From: Bombyx mori
Lineage: Eukaryota; Arthropoda; Insecta; Lepidoptera; Bombycidae
Direction of reading: 5' to 3'
DNA: 64,000 nt
Assembly: GCF_030269925.1 (NCBI RefSeq)
Contig: NC_085127.1
Location: 6,331,501-6,395,500, forward strand
The notes beneath the pieces were generated by a model that was not told the DNA's origin, did not search any database, and saw only the letters and a list, made by a program, of their open reading frames with translations. A program made the translations under genes and the position numbers. Below are positions 10,579 through 21,945 of this stretch, in pieces; the stretch's first letter is position 1, and the number at the start of each line of letters is the position of its first letter.

Positions 10579-10766
10579 CTGCACGCATTGTGAGGAGGTT
10601 TCTCACTCTGGAGTCCTAACCACTGGTGGCTTGTGTCGTAGACACCGCCATCAGCGGCAATCTATTTTTATATAGTGTTTTTTAAAAATTGTATTTTTAA
10701 TATATTTTTTTAAAAATATTATGTAATTAATAAGATTTTAAATAAATATAAATAAATAATAATAAT
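10579..10766 (+). mobile_element. 3' end of a third R4/Dong-type LINE, copy C
   Basis: Directly after the (TAA)3 run that ends copy B, the sequence reads TARIVRRFLTLES then stop (about 10577-10619). This matches the C-terminal IVRRFL motif of copies A and B. It continues with a different 3' UTR and ends in TAAATAATAATAAT at 10754-10766. Either it is a severely 5'-truncated element, or copy B inserted close to its 3' end. Confidence 0.7.
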
Positions 10767-10799
10767 TTGGGAACAAGCCACGCGCGGTCATTCGGCCCC

Positions 10800-11001
10800 A
10801 ATTTAGGATTCCCTGTGTTATGGGTACCATATGCTGATAAACATACTTAAATATGTTTAAATATTTTTAAATATACATATATAGATAAAGAGCAAACAAA
10901 TCTGTTAATCACACGAATGTGTGCCCGATGTGGGAATCGAACCCACGACCCTCAGCGCGACAGTAAGGGCCGCTAACCGCTGCACCATCGAGATAGAATA
11001 A
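10800..11001 (-). mobile_element. tRNA-derived SINE with tRNA-like head
   Basis: On the minus strand from 11001, a tRNA-like head contains an A-box-like segment (TGGTGCAGCGGTTAGCGG) and a perfect B box (GGTTCGATTCC). A 7-bp acceptor-like pairing is also possible. The anticodon arm gives a 9-nt loop, so a functional tRNA is unlikely. An AT-rich body follows with ATGTATATTTAAA-like repeats and a GTACCCATAACACAGG segment. It is related to the heads at 34.05 and 47.61 kb but distinct from Bm1. Confidence 0.6.
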
Positions 11002-11330
11002 ACAATAACCCATTTACTATTAATAATTTAATTATTTAGGTTTCTTTTAAAATTCAATTTCCCAAACTTTTCTCCTGACTGGGACGTAAATGAAGAAATG
11101 ATTTTGGCTCTAACGTTCGGCCGTTTAATTCGTTACGAGTCGTATACCGGAGAATTTGTCGTAAAAAGTTTTTTCTTTACGGTGGGACGCCTGTTGTCAC
11201 GGAAATTAGATTTTCCGAATGAGTTATTTTAATGTGACCACACCACCTTTACCTGTATTAAAAGGTCAGTTGTAAAATTTATGAAACGCTTTGTACTGAA
11301 ATATATAGAACTGATGGTCCTACCAGCAGT
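11002..11330. other. Unassigned spacer
   Basis: Mixed-composition sequence without an ORF or recognisable repeat. Confidence 0.4.
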
Positions 11331-11583
11331 TCTAGCCCTAGTCTAGTCCTAGACCTCTTGTGAGTTCGCAGGGGTAGGTATCACCACCTTGCTCATTTCT
11401 GCCGTGAAACAGTAATGCGTTTCGGTTTGAAGGGTGGGGCAGCCGTTGTAATTATACTGAGACCTTAGAACTCATATTTCAAGGTGGGTGGCGGCATTTA
11501 CGTTGTAGATGTCTATAGGCTCCGGTAAGCACTTAACTCCAGGTGGGCCGTGAGCTCGTCCAACCATCTATGCAAAAAAAATA
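11331..11583 (+). mobile_element. Bm1 SINE, 5'-truncated
   Basis: Matches the Bm1 body: ACCTCTTGTGAGT, TGAAACAGTAATGCGTTTCGG, GAAGGGTGGGGCAGCCGTTG, CATTTACGTTGTAGATGTCTA and the GAGCTCGTCC end, followed by an A-run. The first ~20 bases are degenerate (a CTAGTCCTAG duplication). The tRNA-like head is missing. Confidence 0.9.
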
Positions 11584-11701
11584 CAGCTTAAACGGTAAGT
11601 CAAGGTTTACGGAAGATGTGATATGTAATGTGCGTGTCATAAAATTTTCAAGACAAAATAATAGTTTTTATTTCAAACACAGAGAAAAGATTAGGGCACG
11701 A

Positions 11702-12040
11702 ATTTTTTTTTTTTTTTATCGTGGAAGGTTTACTGGTGGCCCGGAGGCCTTTCCAGTTTCACCAGGACAGGTGGGCGAGCAAAGGCTCAGCCAGGAGGGG
11801 TGGGATTTGCTAACAGCTACCCGAGCGCCTCCGAAGGAGACCTAACAGCTCAAGAGTAGTTGCTTCGCGAATTAATCTACTACCGGATCGGAATCGCGAC
11901 CCGCTGAGAAGATCCGGCGAGAAACTCAGCGAGCTGATTCATGGGTCAGGTGGCACGGCGAACTCTTTGTCGAGTTCGACGAGTACGGTTACCGAGGTCC
12001 CTAAGCCTGCTCCTAGTGTTAGAGCTGATTGTTGATTCGC
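11702..12040 (-). mobile_element. L1Bm/BMC1-type LINE 3' end, 5'-truncated
   Basis: A T-run at 11703-11717 is the poly(A) on the minus strand. The 3' UTR follows (GGATCGGAATCGCGACCC, CTGAGAAGATCCGGCGAGAA) and then the last codons of ORF2. The sequence is degraded and partly rearranged near 11740-11850. Confidence 0.75.
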
Positions 12041-12049
12041 GGGTAAAGT

Positions 12050-12202
12050 GGTTACCGGATCCCATAGATTCACTTTGAGACATGAGTTCTAAGTCTCAGT
12101 TTTAATAGTATGGCCCCACCTTCCAACCGGAAAGCATTTCAATTTCGCGGCAGAAATAAGCGACAGAGTGGTGGTACCTACCATTGGGGGCTCATTAGAC
12201 GA
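12050..12202 (-). mobile_element. Bm1 SINE fragment
   Basis: On the minus strand, degenerate Bm1 body from the TACCACCACTCTGTCGCTTATTTCTG-like region to GAGTTCTAAGTCTCAG and GGTTACCGGATCC. Both ends are lost. Confidence 0.75.
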
Positions 12203-13085
12203 ACCGCCATAACATTCCATATCTAATTCTCCACTAATATTTAACTCAACTTCAATCAAATCTTAAATAGGCAATATATAGTTGAATGCTAAAAAATACT
12301 ATAGGTAATTAGGTGCGTAATTCACTCCCAAGTTATATTGCGACTACTGCAATATTTTGTCCCATTTTCTGAAAAAATTGTTATAGCTGCCGCTTTTGAG
12401 ACGTAAATTCCACAGAAGAATCGATAGCTTGGAAAAAAAAGTGATTGTCGTTTGACACTGGCGTTGGAAATGCACGTATTGAGCCCAAAAATGTCAATAT
12501 TCCACCGGCGGGAAAACACGGGTTCCGTTATTATTTGATCTCATGTTTCAAGATAGGCGACTGGATTTAGGTTGCGAGGTGTACAAGCTTCAATAATCGC
12601 TTAGTATCAGACAAGCATTGACCTCCTTTGAGATATTATATGCTTTAGAAAGACACGTTCCATAAACATTTTGGTAGACTGAAGATACTTTTTCCATATT
12701 AACCTATTGGAATACAATAGGTTGGGGGACCTGTACTTTTCTTGTAGAAGAATATTATAATTTAAAATAAATTATTAAGATGTTAAATGACTGTTAATAT
12801 GAAAGAAAAATAGTATCAAATACAGCGTTGTTTAGGTGAGAAAAGTTATTTGATTTTAATGAGTTTTACACAATAAAATATTTTCATTGAATTTAGGCAG
12901 TAGGTTATGTGCGTAGTGAACCGACTATTTGACTGATATAAAAACGGTCATTAGCACTATGACTTGCAATTCCTAACTGGGAATTCTCTCCATACCCAAA
13001 CATCGGGTTATGTTCAACAAAAACATTCCAAATTAACGATTGAAGTCCTTAAATTGATAATACTAATTATATTATATATATATAT
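12203..13085. other. AT-rich unassigned sequence
   Basis: Includes a perfect TA run at 13071-13087 just before the next LINE tail. I recognise no coding region. Confidence 0.4.
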
Positions 13086-13089
13086 ATTT

Positions 13090-13208
13090 TGCGATAGGCA
13101 GCGGCTTGGTTCTGCCCCTGGCATTGCTGAAGTCCATGAGCGATGGTAACCACTCACCATCAGGTGGGCCGTATGCTAGTCTGCCTACAAGGGCAATAAA
13201 AAAAAATG
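13090..13208 (+). mobile_element. 3' tail of the CR1/Jockey-like LINE family
   Basis: Encodes RQRLGSAPGIAEVHERW then stop, the same tail as the 2.0-2.7 kb relic. The 3' UTR follows (GGTAACCACTCACCATCAGG, TGGGCCGTATGCTAGTCTGC) and an A-run to about 13206. Confidence 0.85.
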
Positions 13209-13408
13209 CTATTAGGGCTAGGGCTCGGTGATGGCGGCTAGGGCCAAAATATTTTTAAGTGGTGACCACGTACCAGAAGACGCAGCGTAAATCTGCCACG
13301 AGGTGGGAAGAGGAGGGGCTGAAAGACGTGGAATCTGATGGGTGCACAAAGCGCAGGAGCAGTTCATTTGGCGAACTTTGGGAGAGGCCTGTTCAGTACT
13401 GGACATCG

Positions 13409-13580
13409 GTTTTTTTTCATACCTTTGCTGATAGCCTTGAGAGGCTATATCAACGTTACCCTAGTGTGTAGGTGATCTCTCGGGCGCTCAAACCAGGAGG
13501 TGTTGCTAAAACTGGCCCTAACAAGAGCAGTAATTCGCAGAATCTACCACCGGATCGGAAACGCGACCCACTGATCTTCG
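13409..13580 (-). mobile_element. L1Bm/BMC1-type LINE 3' end
   Basis: T-run at 13409, then on the minus strand the ATAGCCTCTCAAGGCTAT hairpin, GTGTTAGCAAC-like text and GATCGGAAACGCGACCCACTGA in reverse. 5'-truncated inside the 3' UTR. Confidence 0.85.
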
Positions 13581-14167
13581 TGGAGTGATGATGACAAATA
13601 ACCTTCCTTTGGCTTTGTAGTTCTGTTAAACGAAACAAACCTAATATTATCATCAATAGCGAACCGTTTACGATCCGTTTAAGTTAGAAGTTCGATGCAA
13701 TTAATGGAAACTTGGTTGGGTAGCACTCGTAAGGCTGGCCGAGACCGCCCCAACAAATATTCCCACCGTTATGAATATTCACGATCCAACTCGAGGGAAT
13801 CTAATGAAAGTATCCAACTTAATAACTTTAGCGTGTTGGTAATTAGTTGTGTCACTTGCGGAGGCCGTACTCGGATGTGTCCTTGCCCTGTTTCGGGATC
13901 TTGTTTTCTCATTTGGGCTTGTCACTATAAGTTTACTTCTGCGTATCGAATGAGAGAAATAATTTCTATTCGCTAAATTATTATTTTGGATTCTTTTCAT
14001 TTGAATTGAGATCTTTATCGTTTGATCAAAGAAAATAGTGCTGCGAAAATAATACTAATTGGGAATCAGATGCACTCTGATCACACTCGGTCATTTCTAA
14101 TCTCTATTTTTGTATAATATAATCATATACATACGTTTGGTAAATTCAAGTACAAATGACTTTTGTT
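13581..14167. other. Unassigned sequence
   Basis: A 93-codon ORF at 13695-13976 has no recognisable motif and is probably chance. No repeat is recognised. Confidence 0.35.
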
Positions 14168-14282
14168 TTTTTTTATTGCTATATGGGTGGACGAGCTCAC
14201 AGCCCACCTGGTGTTAAGTGGTTACTGGAGCCCATAGACATCTACGACGTAAATGTGCCACCCACCTTGAGATATAAGGATA
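14168..14282 (-). mobile_element. Bm1 SINE, 3' part only
   Basis: T-run, then GGGTGGACGAGCTCACAGCC, CCACCTGGTGTTAAGTGG and CACCTTGAGATATAAGG, the last ~110 bp of Bm1 on the minus strand. Confidence 0.9.
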
Positions 14283-15476
14283 TATGAAAGGCGCGAAGGA
14301 TAACAAATATGCCACCGTACTTTCAAGCCAGTTAAAAATATAGTCACGGGTGTTGGGTCGGGTAATCTCATTAAACTGAATGCGAATAAACAAGATTATT
14401 TCCTCCAGTACAGTATCTCGTCACGACTAAGATTAAGGCTGCGTCGGTTACTTTTTACTCAGTTTCTTTTATAGATCTTAAAGCGTACCTTTCTTTGTAG
14501 GCAAATTTTTGCAAGATTTAAAGCTTGTTACAAGTTTTGTTGAGATGAGCAACTTTATAATGCGATTGTGGTGTCCGCAAACTCTGAGTAAATTAGCAGT
14601 AAATTCAATGAAAATAATTTAAATTATGATTTTAATCAGAATTATTATCTTTCGTGGGCAAACAAGGCAGCAAGCAGGCAAATGATAACGAAGAATCTCT
14701 CAATAGCTTACAAACCGTAAGGATCCGTTCATATATATCTTTCGTGAGACAAAGGGTTTTCGATTTAACATAAATAGACTGAAATGTACAAGGTTGATTA
14801 ATTTTTCGTTTATTGGATCAATGGTTCGTTTCTATAAATGTTTCCCAACTTTTGACCTACATTAATAAAACTGGCTAAAAGAGTGTAGACTTGAATAATT
14901 ACTTGAACTACTCTCACGGCAACATCCGATGTGTACTGAAGTCGGATCAAAAATTCAATTCTTCTTAATTTAATAAATTTTTATTGTATTACTTGGGTCC
15001 ACACAGTGGAGGGTTACATTTAGTTGATTGCTAAAACATCAAATAATGTCGCAAAAAATGAGTAATGAAAGGTGAAGTAGATTATAGTACGTTAATCGTT
15101 AATGTTTAAAAATCATTTTTTTTTTAAGCAAAATGTGAATTTATTATATTGAATGTGATTGTGATTGTGAATGTAAATATGAATGCGAATTTAAACAAAA
15201 TATGAAATTACAATTTTTTTTCTTTCCTGTGAATAAACTCGTAAATAAGATATGAGAAGTCATAAGTTATTTTTGACGCGTAATTTGTTTTATAAGTCTG
15301 GTATGGTCATTGGTAACGATGGAACGAATAGGCCGTCTCATAACTGGAGATCTGAAGTCGAAGCTGACGTGCTTGCTACGTACTTAGAAATATTGTCACC
15401 GATTTTGAATTCTAAAACTATTGAATCAACACGAAAACACCGGGGATCTTACCCATTAGATTATCGACTATCTATA
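14283..15476. other. AT-rich unassigned sequence
   Basis: Holds imperfect GTGATTGTGAATGT repeats at 15155-15195. No supported gene. Confidence 0.35.
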
Positions 15477-15690
15477 TCTATACTAATATTATAAAGAGGA
15501 AAGATTTGTTTGTTTGTTTGTTTCGAATAGGCTCCGAAACTACTGGACCGATTTGAAAAATTCATTTTCCATTAGAAGCCGACATTGTCCCTGATGAACA
15601 TAGGCTACTTTTTAAAAAAAAAAAAAAATTATTTTTTTGGTTTCATGTGTGTTTTCATGTTTCCGAAGCGAAGCGAGGGCGGGTCGCCAG
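15477..15690 (+). mobile_element. Short non-autonomous Helitron-like element
   Basis: Begins TCTATACTAATATTATAAAG after an A and carries TTTGTTTGTTTG and ACTACTGGACCGATTTG. It ends GCGAAGCGAGGGCGGGTCGCCAG before a T. The A|T insertion site fits Helitrons, although the usual CTAG end is CCAG here. The element near 60.5 kb shares this 3' end. Confidence 0.6.
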
Positions 15691-17545
15691 TAGATTATAA
15701 TTTTGATCTTAAATAGGCTATATTATCGTCCAAACAACACCTCTATTAATAAAAGTTAAATATCTGTTTGAAGATCTTATTGCGTATCTTATGTAAATCA
15801 GCTCAATAAAAACGTTCCTAAAATAAAATATAATGATAGAACTAAAACGTTAACTTGTTATATAAAATAACAGTGAGCTTTAATTGCATTAAGTGTAATA
15901 TCTTTCTTAATGATAACGCTCGGGGAAGTTTGTTCGAACAAACCTATAGCAGCGTTATTAAGTTATATGTTTCGTGTCTTAGAGTATATTATTTTGGTTG
16001 ATACTTATACTTGGAAATGTAATTTAATATAATTTGAAGTTATTTAACTAAGAGTGGCGTGTTTCAGTACGTGTCTCCTATATTGAAATTGTTTTAATTT
16101 TATTTGGTTTACACATAGGTAATTTATGAAAATGTATTGAATGTTGTTTGTATGTACGCGTTTTTAATTTAAGTCATCCGCTTGTGATGTAACTTATTAC
16201 AGTTATTAAGGTACTTCAAAGAAGGTTGCTATCGTAGTATCGCTACCGAAAAACAGGTGGCGTAGGTACATATGCTTAGAAACAAATGTATTTCATACAA
16301 TAAGATCGCCACAATGAAATGTAGTCTGGTTTCACTAGCCGTTAATATAATCTAGACAATCAAAACGCAGCATGCCAATATTACAACTTCTTAAATATCT
16401 AATGGATATTGTTGTCACAGATTATACGAATAATTACGTTATGCACAAAAGTAAATTTTATTATATTTTAGTTGAAAACTAACAAAAGTATAATATTTAA
16501 CTGGATTCATTCGGTGATTTAAATGGTGTTAAACCTGGTGTTAAACCAGGAAAATAAAACAAGGAACCAAAATGGATACAAAGGACTGTAGGTATGTTAA
16601 TTTTTTTTCTGAACGTTCAGGTAACCTACTACTTCATCTGAAATATTATTTATTTATTTATCTTCATCTAAACCAACAGTACAAAACAAACAATACATAA
16701 TATATTAAAAGATAGCTAAAACAATAACTAAACAAGTTTCCACCATTAAAATCACATTTAAGTAAAAAGTGAACAAAGGAAAAATAGATAAATTTATAAA
16801 TTTCAGTTTGCAAAAAATAAATAAAAAAAGCAACACAATACGCGCATATGTAGGTACATCCACTTACACTTTAAAACTTAATAATACACATGACTAAATC
16901 ACCTTAAAAATTATCCAAAATAGCATTTCTATATACGAGTGATAAACAAAATATGTCAGCATTAGAGAACTTAGTATCATACAACCTACAAGATCTAGGG
17001 ACAAAAGAGTTATAACTACATTTCGTTCGAGCCATAAACATGTGGAAGGTCGGTTTAGAATGCGCTGTTTATAAGAGAATAGTCATGTGTTGAAGGTTAG
17101 CTTATCATGATACAATATATTTGACACTTTGTCCCCACGTTTCAAGATGGATAGCAGTGTGTTTTGTGTAATTTACGTGCTCTGGTTATAATTTAGTACC
17201 AGGAAGCGAGTTCATTCCCTCATGTTTATTGATAGTACTAAAGCTCCTAAATAAAGAATGGAAGGCTGTCGAGGTATGAGCATGGCGAAGAGAGGACGGA
17301 TTGTCTGCAAGGGGATATGTGAGAGCAGAGTGTGAATGCAGAGATGATGTATAATAAGCTTGAATGGAAAAGAAGACATGTTGCGCCGACCCCATATATT
17401 GTGTGATAAGAGAAAGAAAAACACGAAGCACTTAATAGCTATCTGTTTATCATGGACAATAGCCTATTAGCAACTGTCAACTGAAAGGTTGCAAAACCTT
17501 GGCACCGCTTGAAACTTCACCGGCAAGGATTTAAGAGTAATTAAT
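15691..17545. other. AT-rich unassigned sequence
   Basis: Small ORFs around 17186-17431 on the minus strand have no recognisable domain. No repeat family is identified. Confidence 0.35.
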
Positions 17546-17829
17546 AAAAAAGATGTGTGGTGTCGTGGGACACCGGATAGGAACGAAGTTCCTTATTATA
17601 AAAATATTAATTTTCAGTTCTATTCGAGGTATAACGAAAATAATTATTCGGGTATACATTTTTTATTATGATTTTTTTAAAATAAATAAATAAAGTAATT
17701 TTTTGTACTTTATTACAAAGTTAAGCCGTACACTGTGTGCATTACTAATACAAATCTTACGTTACGGACGTTTTTTCCCGGTTAGGGTACCCCGCATCGT
17801 CCTATAACGAACTTCCTTCCAAAAAATCA
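17546..17829 (+). mobile_element. Unassigned GGAACGAAGTTCC-type repeat, copy B (short form)
   Basis: Shares the 5' segment (GTGTGGTGTCGTGGGACACC and the palindrome GGAACGAAGTTCC), the following ATTATAAAAATATTAATTTT stretch, and the 3' segment (ATCTTACGTTACGGACGTTT, TTAGGGTACCCCGCATCGTC, AACGAACTTCC). At about 284 bp it lacks the long centre of copies C and D. Confidence 0.7.
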
Positions 17830-19689
17830 TAATTTTCTATATGCAATAAATATTTTTTTGTCCAAGTCATATTTTCAAACATCTATCTGGTAGTCAAGCA
17901 GCAAAATATAAAACATTTTTTCTCTCTAATCAAGTTAAAAGCATCATAATATATCTGTATTTTTGTACCTGTGACAAAGAACAGGGGATGATTAATATTT
18001 TTGTCCTTCCCTACTGGCAAGGCGTCATAAATAATGTCATAAAAAAAAAAAAACGAACGAGGTCATTCTTTGTGGAATACACCGATCTCTTTGATTGAGT
18101 TACTCTACTTGATACGTCTTGACTTCATGTCTGGGTCACCAAGCTGTGGTGTTGGCCTAAAATTTGTCGTAAAGGGCGACTAAGAGATTCACAGGAGAAC
18201 GAGCAGTAGCATCATCTCGCTACTGTCTCAGCATACTGCATGTCTGACTCATATTTAATAGTGCTAGATTGATTCGAAAGTAAGCACAGACTATTACACA
18301 ATACATATTATTATGAAGCTTTGATTTAAACCTGTCGAAGTGAGCTTTTTCAAGCGGATCTCTAAATCCTTGCCAATGATGCACTGAATGTACTCTCACT
18401 GCCGCTTTATTCGGACGCTCACACACACATAAAAGAACCGAAGTATGTAATACGGACGATATAACAAAATAACGATTACCACCAATCATACACTTAAAAT
18501 AAGGTCGGCCACTACACGTGGAGGGTTTAAGACGAGGGTTCGAGAACTGTTTTTCGGAGAGTTAGCAGAATTATCTAATTGATATTTATTTATATATTGT
18601 TTATATGTATATGTACCTAATATCATTATAACACTACACCTACCAAGATTAATCTCTGCACTCCCCTAAGGTCAGAGAATGCTTATGGCATTAAGTCCGC
18701 CTTTGTATTGTCAAGCATATAAAGTTATAAATAAATAAATAATAAATATTACGAAGTATTTATTCAAGTCTTTATTGGAGTCAAACTCGGAGCTGTATAA
18801 CAAATATACATCCGCCACTGAACAGAGATGATCGCGAAACTTGCAGGAGACCTAACACAGAGCAGTGGTCGATCGTCTTTGAATTATTGAAATCAAGCCG
18901 TAAATGCATTGATTCTTAGCGAGCCACAATAATATCATGAACAATATTTTTCTAGTAGTAAACCGTGAGACAATTCAAAAAACCTTGGCTCAGCATTTTC
19001 TTTATATTTTGCTCTGACTGTCAAAGACAAACGACACAGTTCCTATCTGCGAGTAGCTTAAGGTTTTATCGTATTTTGAAGACGGTCTGCGCTTTAGTGC
19101 CTAATAAAACTGTAGTTTTTCGTTTTTAGTATCTACTTCGTTTTATAAGCAAAATGTTTTTTTTTTTTCATTTCATTAACTTGATAATAATGAAGAAGCT
19201 CCCTTGCAATCATATAAATAAATATAAAAAGGAAGTAGTATTTTTTTTAAGAAAAAATATAATTACTTAAATTCCGCAATGTAATTAGTGACCGATGTGT
19301 AATGATAGTTTTAAAGTCGTTTAGGGTTTTAAGTTAGTCTTAAGAGCTCGGGCTGGAAAAATAGCTATCCGATAATGCAACACTCAAGATCTTTAGTGAC
19401 GTGCCTTCTCCAAAACACCGCCTCTACGCTACAGGTCTGTGGGTGGGACAGCCTAGCTAATACCAGAATAGATACATCAGGTAGTGTATATCCAAACCAA
19501 GATCATGCGAGCGGTGCCCTTGGTTCCCTGGCAAAGTTGATATCCGTAAGCGAGATACATCCCTTACAATCTGGCCATCAACTTGTCTGATTACAACGGA
19601 AAAAAATGTGAAGCATAACCTTTTTTTAAGTTAAATTAGCAGATTTCGTCATCAGTTATGATCATTTTACGCAATTGTGAAATTTCCTA
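17830..19689. other. AT-rich unassigned sequence
   Basis: A TCGTAAAGGGCGACTAAG segment at about 18166 recalls lepidopteran repeat ends but is too short to assign. No coding region is supported. Confidence 0.3.
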
Positions 19690-20032
19690 TGTAGCCACCC
19701 GAAGTAAATGTTTAAGCTCAATCCTATTGGTTTTGTCTATGTTAGTTTCACTTAGATACTCCTTGTGTGTGTTAGTGCCGAGGCGTGTCTGACCGATCTT
19801 TGATTTAACTTTGATCCGATCGCTACCAAACTTCACAGGATCACTCGCTGGTCCAGCCTGAAGATTTCCTGAAAATTTCCTCATTATCGATACACCCATT
19901 TCGCAGTCTATACGGAACATACGATTGTATGTAAATTTTTTTTAAAGTAGGATTTGGTCGATAACCGGGCGGATTTTGTTTTAGAATAGTCCCTTGATGT
20001 ATCTATCTATCCTCATTGTAATTCCGTTACAT
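19690..20032. other. Flank of the RNase H relic, possibly LINE-derived
   Basis: Moderate-GC stretch next to the RNase H-like relic. A 77-codon minus-strand ORF shows no motif I can name. It may be part of the same decayed element. Confidence 0.25.
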
Positions 20033-20222
20033 GGTTCAGAACCATTCCATAGCCCTTTTTCGTTAATTCATCAGCATTTTCATTTCCCTCGACACCCGAA
20101 ACATGTGTATCCAGAATGAATTGCGACTATTGCGTTCTCCTAGTTTATTCAAGGTCCGAATGCTCGCCAGTATCTCTGTGGAGCTTGTTCCATGAGCCAC
20201 TAGTACCTTGATAGCAGTCTAG
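20033..20222 (-). pseudogene. Decayed RNase H domain of a retroelement
   Basis: On the minus strand one frame reads TSSTEILASIRTLNKLGERN. After a frame change, VSGVEGNENADELTKKG follows. This matches the end of a retroelement RNase H, whose usual form is a W-V-P-G-H-x-G motif followed by GNExADELA-K-G; here the HSG position reads HVSG with the frame broken just before it. No other part of the element is recognisable nearby. RNase H of this type occurs in I/R1-group LINEs, but the source is not resolved. Confidence 0.6.
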
Positions 20223-20610
20223 TTGAAACTGCGATTTTAGATTGTTTTAATTTTTACATTCCCGTTTTGAAGACCGTTGCATATTGTGTCAAACTGTTGA
20301 TTGTCACAGTTCTCTAAAGTTAGTTGTCGCAATATCAGTGGGTACTATTCGTAGAAATAGAATAAACTTTACAAATAAACGCATTGAACTGTAAATAGTT
20401 AGTGAGAAGTTTAATTGGCATAGTTGTATTCGAAGTCGCAAATAGAGTTCGGTCGGTCAGCGGATTATATTATGTAACTTGACACTTGGTCTCTAGGACA
20501 CTCACATACATGTAGATTCTGTGTGTAACGTGTGTAAAGTGTGTGTGACGTTACACACTTTTAGAGGGTTCCATTCTTAAATTTTCTCGGAGACAGACTT
20601 CCAGCGTTGT
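20223..20610. other. Spacer with GTGTGTAACGTGTGTAAAGT-type repeats
   Basis: Short imperfect GT-rich repeats and a small inverted repeat (GTGTAACGT / ACGTTACAC) at 20520-20562. Otherwise unassigned. Confidence 0.4.
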
Positions 20611-20787
20611 GTTTTTTATTGCTTAGATGGGTGGATGAGCTCACGGCCCAAATGTCGCCAGTTTTTACAGTACAGCGGCTGTCCTGCCCTTCAAACCGAA
20701 AAGCATTGCTGCTTCAGGGCAAAAATTGACAGGGTGGATGGTGTACTTACCCTTCCGGACTCATAAAACCTTCTACCACCAGTACTG
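20611..20787 (-). mobile_element. Bm1 SINE with internal deletion
   Basis: T-run and GGGTGGATGAGCTCACGGCC, then a jump to the ACAGTACAGCGGCTGTCCTG region and on to CTTCTACCACCAGTA. About 70 bp of the Bm1 body is missing. Confidence 0.8.
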
Positions 20788-21422
20788 TCAAATATCCAAA
20801 AAATCTTTTAAAGTAAAATATTGTTATCCTTTATTTTAGTCACCAAAAAGGCTACCATCATTAGAGTGTAATCACGGTCGAGAAATACAAGTTTTAATGT
20901 TTTTTAACACTTTCAATCAAGCTTGAAAATTATTAAAAACACAATTAATTCATCGTAGCAACTGTTTAGTTTTGATCAAAATCACCGGAGTACGAAGCGA
21001 GCTTTTAGAATGATTGAGAATTCGAGTATTATGGACCAAGGAGCGGTCGGTGTCAATTTAGTTAAGTGATTGAAAAAAAATGTGTTAAACAAATCAGGAT
21101 GAATCTGAAATGCGGAACGAGTGATCGATGGAGTTAGTGATGAAAGAAAAATGGTTAAATATTAAACGGTAACTTAAAAAGAGTGCATTAAAATTTTATT
21201 TTATTTTTGGCTTTAATTTCGAACTATTGTTATTGACCTATGATTTTCCGATTATTCATAAGCGCTACATAAAACGACAACTCTTCATAAGTGTGAAAAT
21301 TCATTGCGATAATGAAAAAAGTTACGCTGGGACCGTTTGTAAACTTTAAAAGTTCGCGGAAATTTAGCAGAGTACTTCTAATGTGTTACAAATTCGAAGA
21401 GTGGTCAAAATATTAAAAGAAA
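20788..21422. other. AT-rich unassigned sequence
   Basis: No ORF or repeat recognised. Confidence 0.35.
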
Positions 21423-21607
21423 GATCGCCCACTGAGTTTCTCGCGGGATCTTCTCAGTGGGTCGCGTTTCCGATCCGATCGTAGATTCTGCGAAGTACTG
21501 CTCTTGCTAGGGCCAGTGTTAGCAACACTCCGGTTTGAGCTCACCTACACGTTAGGGTGAAGCTAAAATAGCCTCTGAAGGCTTTCAGCATAGGTAGGGA
21601 AAAAAAA
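21423..21607 (+). mobile_element. L1Bm/BMC1-type LINE 3' UTR copy
   Basis: Contains CCCACTGAG and CTCAGTGGG around the first hairpin, GGTCGCGTTTCCGATCCGAT, CTGCTCTTGCTAGGGCCAGT and a slightly degraded ATAGCCTCTGAAGGCTTT hairpin, then an A-rich tail. 5'-truncated exactly at the start of the 3' UTR hairpin. Confidence 0.9.
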
Positions 21608-21631
21608 GAAAAAACAATGATCGATTATTGA

Positions 21632-21945
21632 CTTTTTTCACCCTACCTATTGTTAATAACCTCGAGGAGTTATGCTGGCTTCATCGGACGTGTAGGTGAG
21701 CTCACGGTGCTCAGCCTGGAGACTTTGTTAGCAATAGCTTTTAGCAAGAGCAGTGCTTCGACGAATCTACCAGCGGATCGAAATCATCACTCACTGAGAA
21801 GATTGGTCAGAAACTCAGTGGTCTGTGTTTGTGAGTTAATTTTCACGACGAACCCTTCGTCGTATTTGACAGGCTAGACGAGAACTGTGATTGGTGTTTG
21901 GAATACCTAGAAGTACCTACCGATAGTGGATCCAGAGAATCTTAA
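21632..21945 (-). mobile_element. L1Bm/BMC1-type LINE 3' end, opposite orientation
   Basis: Tail-to-tail with the copy at 21423. The T-run at 21632 starts a minus-strand 3' UTR continuing into the last codons of ORF2 and the TTAACGGTGCTTTT-like region. More diverged than its neighbour. Confidence 0.85.

Noticed and set aside
10925..11001. Possible tRNA gene on the minus strand
   Set aside because: Box B and acceptor pairing look good, but the anticodon arm gives a 9-nt loop and the D-arm is poor. An AT-rich SINE body follows directly, so it is called a SINE head.
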